From the NCBI GenBank assembly GCA_003221375.1, contig QHRI01000005.1:1-5808 (forward strand): a stretch of DNA of 5,808 nucleotides. Direction: 5' to 3'. Both the position numbers and the translations under genes were made by a program. A model generated the notes under the pieces. It saw nothing but the letters and a program-made list of their open reading frames with translations. It was not told the origin of the DNA and ran no database searches. Positions within the stretch are counted from its first letter, which is position 1, and every line of letters starts with the position of its first letter. This stretch comes from Verrucomicrobiota bacterium (GTDB taxonomy: Bacteria > Verrucomicrobiota > Verrucomicrobiia > Chthoniobacterales > UBA10450). Shown here one piece after another: positions 4,939 to 5,808 of this stretch.

Positions 4939-5680
4939 ATGATGCCGACAAATCTCTACCGACTTCGTTTGTTTTCCGCCAGTCTGCTAATCGCATTCCT
5001 GGGCACTTTTTCCACAGCTCAGGCGAAGCGCGTTTCTCAAGACAGCGGATCAGGTACCACCGTAGTGATCGATGCCGGTCACGGAGGATATGACCGCGGC
5101 GGGATTCCAGGCCAAACGGTTGCAGAAAAGGAGATGACCCTTGATGTCGCGCAACGATTGAAAAAGACGCTGGCAGCAAGCGGATATCGAGTCGTGATGA
5201 CCCGCGACAGCGACGTGTTCGTTCCACTTGGAACACGCGTTGCGATCGCCAATTCTTATTCCAACGCCATTTTCGTATCGATCCATTTCAACTCCGCCAA
5301 CCGCAGCGGCGCTGGTGGGGCGACGCCGGGGTTACTACGTCCTGCGAAAAACCACGGTACCGGCGGTGCTCGTAGAATGCGGTTTCCTGACCAATCCAAC
5401 TGAAGCCGCGTACGCCCAAACCGCTTCTTATCGTCAAAAGCTCGCAGAAGAAATTGCAGCCGGCGTCCGCGGCCGCAATGCCGTGGGGAGCGCATTAACG
5501 ACGACACGAGTCGCTACGAGCGAAAGCATCCCGTTGCAACCGTACATCGACCAAACCAAAGTGGCCAAATCTGAACGCCACCGATCCAAGCGTTCACACA
5601 AGAAGAGTGTGCGGCGAAAGAAAAAATCATCGAAGCCGGGGTCGGAGGCAAAAGCGGCCTCAAAAGATCAGGAGGGATAA
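4939..5680 (+). pseudogene. N-acetylmuramoyl-L-alanine amidase (Amidase_3), broken by a frameshift near 5306-5325
   Basis: This is a zinc amidase that cleaves the bond between MurNAc and L-Ala in peptidoglycan, acting in the periplasm. A signal peptide (about 1-29, ending STAQA) precedes the domain. Zinc ligands are visible as His48 in VIDAGHGG, Glu63 in AEKEMTLDVA and His116 in FVSIHFNSA. All are in frame 1, which then runs off into unrelated sequence and stops at 5401-5403. The rest of the domain is in frame 2: GRRRGYYVLRKTTVPAVLVE with the catalytic Glu (codon 5375-5377), then CGFLTNPTEA. About 30 residues normally found between SIH-N-S and the GYYVLR strand are absent, so a deletion plus frameshift is likely. 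As read, the product would lack the catalytic Glu. After the domain comes a Lys/Arg/Ser-rich tail (KSERHRSKRSHKKSVRRKKK). The starts are ATG 4939 or 4942. Confidence 0.85.
5670..5676 (+). promoter_or_regulatory. Strong ribosome binding site deciding the TTG start of the YjeF-like gene
   Basis: AGGAGGG is a near-perfect anti-SD match placed 4 bases before TTG 5681. It is the strongest SD in the window and lies within the last codons of the amidase gene. It supports a non-ATG start directly after the upstream stop codon. Confidence 0.65.
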
Positions 5681-5808
5681 TTGGACCTTCCAATCCTGAC
5701 TTCGGCGCAGATGCGAGCTGCAGAAGAAGCTGCTTTCGCGGCCGGAGTAGACGTTGAAGCGCTAATGGACAAGGCAGGAGCTGGCGTCGCACGAGCGGTC
5801 ACCAGATT
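5681..5808 (+). CDS. NAD(P)H-hydrate epimerase / YjeF N-terminal domain protein (partial, 5' end)
   Basis: The 42 visible codons translate as LDLPILTSAQMRAAEEAAF followed by AGVDVEALMDKAGAGVAR. This matches the start of the YjeF N-terminal fold, where an (I/L)L(T/S)xxQMRxxE opening is followed by a LMExAG-type helix. The family epimerises damaged NAD(P)H hydrates so that a partner dehydratase can repair them, and in many bacteria it is fused to that ADP/ATP-dependent dehydratase. The fusion cannot be judged because the window ends here. The start must be the TTG at 5681, since the in-frame codon before it is the amidase stop TAA. The next ATG (5711) would cut away the conserved first strand. 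AGGAGGG (5670-5676) is a strong SD, 4 bases before the TTG. No bases separate the two genes, indicating an operon. Confidence 0.85.
   Translation, partial: MDLPILTSAQMRAAEEAAFAAGVDVEALMDKAGAGVARAVTR

Larger units (their letters stand above)
4138..4939 (+). pseudogene. Secreted protein of unknown function, broken by a frameshift near 4507-4518
   Basis: The gene is read in frame 1 up to NVYFARHP and a TGA at 4516-4518. It continues in frame 2 (GIPDG..NARTYSLLTNRF onwards) to the TAA at 4937-4939. The GTG at 4138 gives a compact signal peptide (IRCALTVACVFVIAAKAEA, then QIQVDVKF), so the protein is probably exported. The ATG at 4042 would instead prepend 32 residues translated from the upstream repeat element. 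The N-terminal part looks like a beta-sandwich (VKFKRLQYIAYEPVVATLSITN). The C-terminal part ends in Pro-rich APKLSARPPGLPKDD. From memory, verrucomicrobial relatives have roughly 25 more residues between NVYF and the G-I/V-PDG motif, so a short deletion plus frameshift is suspected. Downstream codons remain open for about 140 residues, so the break is recent or artefactual. The stop overlaps the amidase start as TAATG. Confidence 0.65.

Noticed and set aside
5752..5761. CGTTGAAGCG, a 10-base match to the intergenic repeat, inside the YjeF-like gene
   Set aside because: It encodes conserved-looking residues (DVEALM) and lacks the rest of the unit, so it is most simply a chance match.

Overview
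The window looks like a bacterial chromosome segment of moderate GC, and I infer a Verrucomicrobia-like soil bacterium (Chthoniobacterales/Udaeobacter type). The inference rests on three things: intergenic palindromic repeats built from CGAATGA/TTCGTCA and CGTTGAAGCGTTAAA units, a TPR protein and a secreted protein whose sequence style I associate with that phylum, and frequent weak Shine-Dalgarno signals. This is recall and pattern, not a database result.

Layout. At 1-63 there is the probable C-terminal end of an unrecognised gene. A small dodecin-family gene (165-374, +) follows and converges with lysS (404-1858, -), a complete class II lysyl-tRNA synthetase. The gap between lysS and the next gene (1859-2230) holds a candidate lysS promoter and a composite palindromic repeat element (about 1993-2126). 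A tandem ACT-domain protein (2231-2701, +) comes next. A second copy of the same repeat family lies in the gap after it. Then comes a membrane-anchored TPR protein (2845-3942, +). A different inverted-repeat element, about 155 bp, sits at 3976-4131 and abuts or invades the 5' end of the next gene.

The last part is a tightly packed + strand cluster: a secreted protein of unknown function (4138-4939), an N-acetylmuramoyl-L-alanine amidase (4939-5680), and the start of an NAD(P)H-hydrate epimerase/YjeF-like gene (5681 to the window edge). Spacing is TAATG between the first two and TAA-TTG between the last two, so they are probably co-transcribed and translationally coupled.

The most striking observation is that the first two genes of this cluster are each broken once. 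Both breaks shift the reading frame in the same direction (frame 1 to frame 2), and both lie in a GC-rich hairpin. In each case an internal piece of the protein also appears to be missing, while everything downstream is still open and conserved. This is either recent paired gene decay, an assembly or sequencing artefact, or (less likely) recoding. I found no defence system, CRISPR array, transposase, tRNA or rRNA. The possible novelty lies in the repeat elements and in the paired frame breaks.
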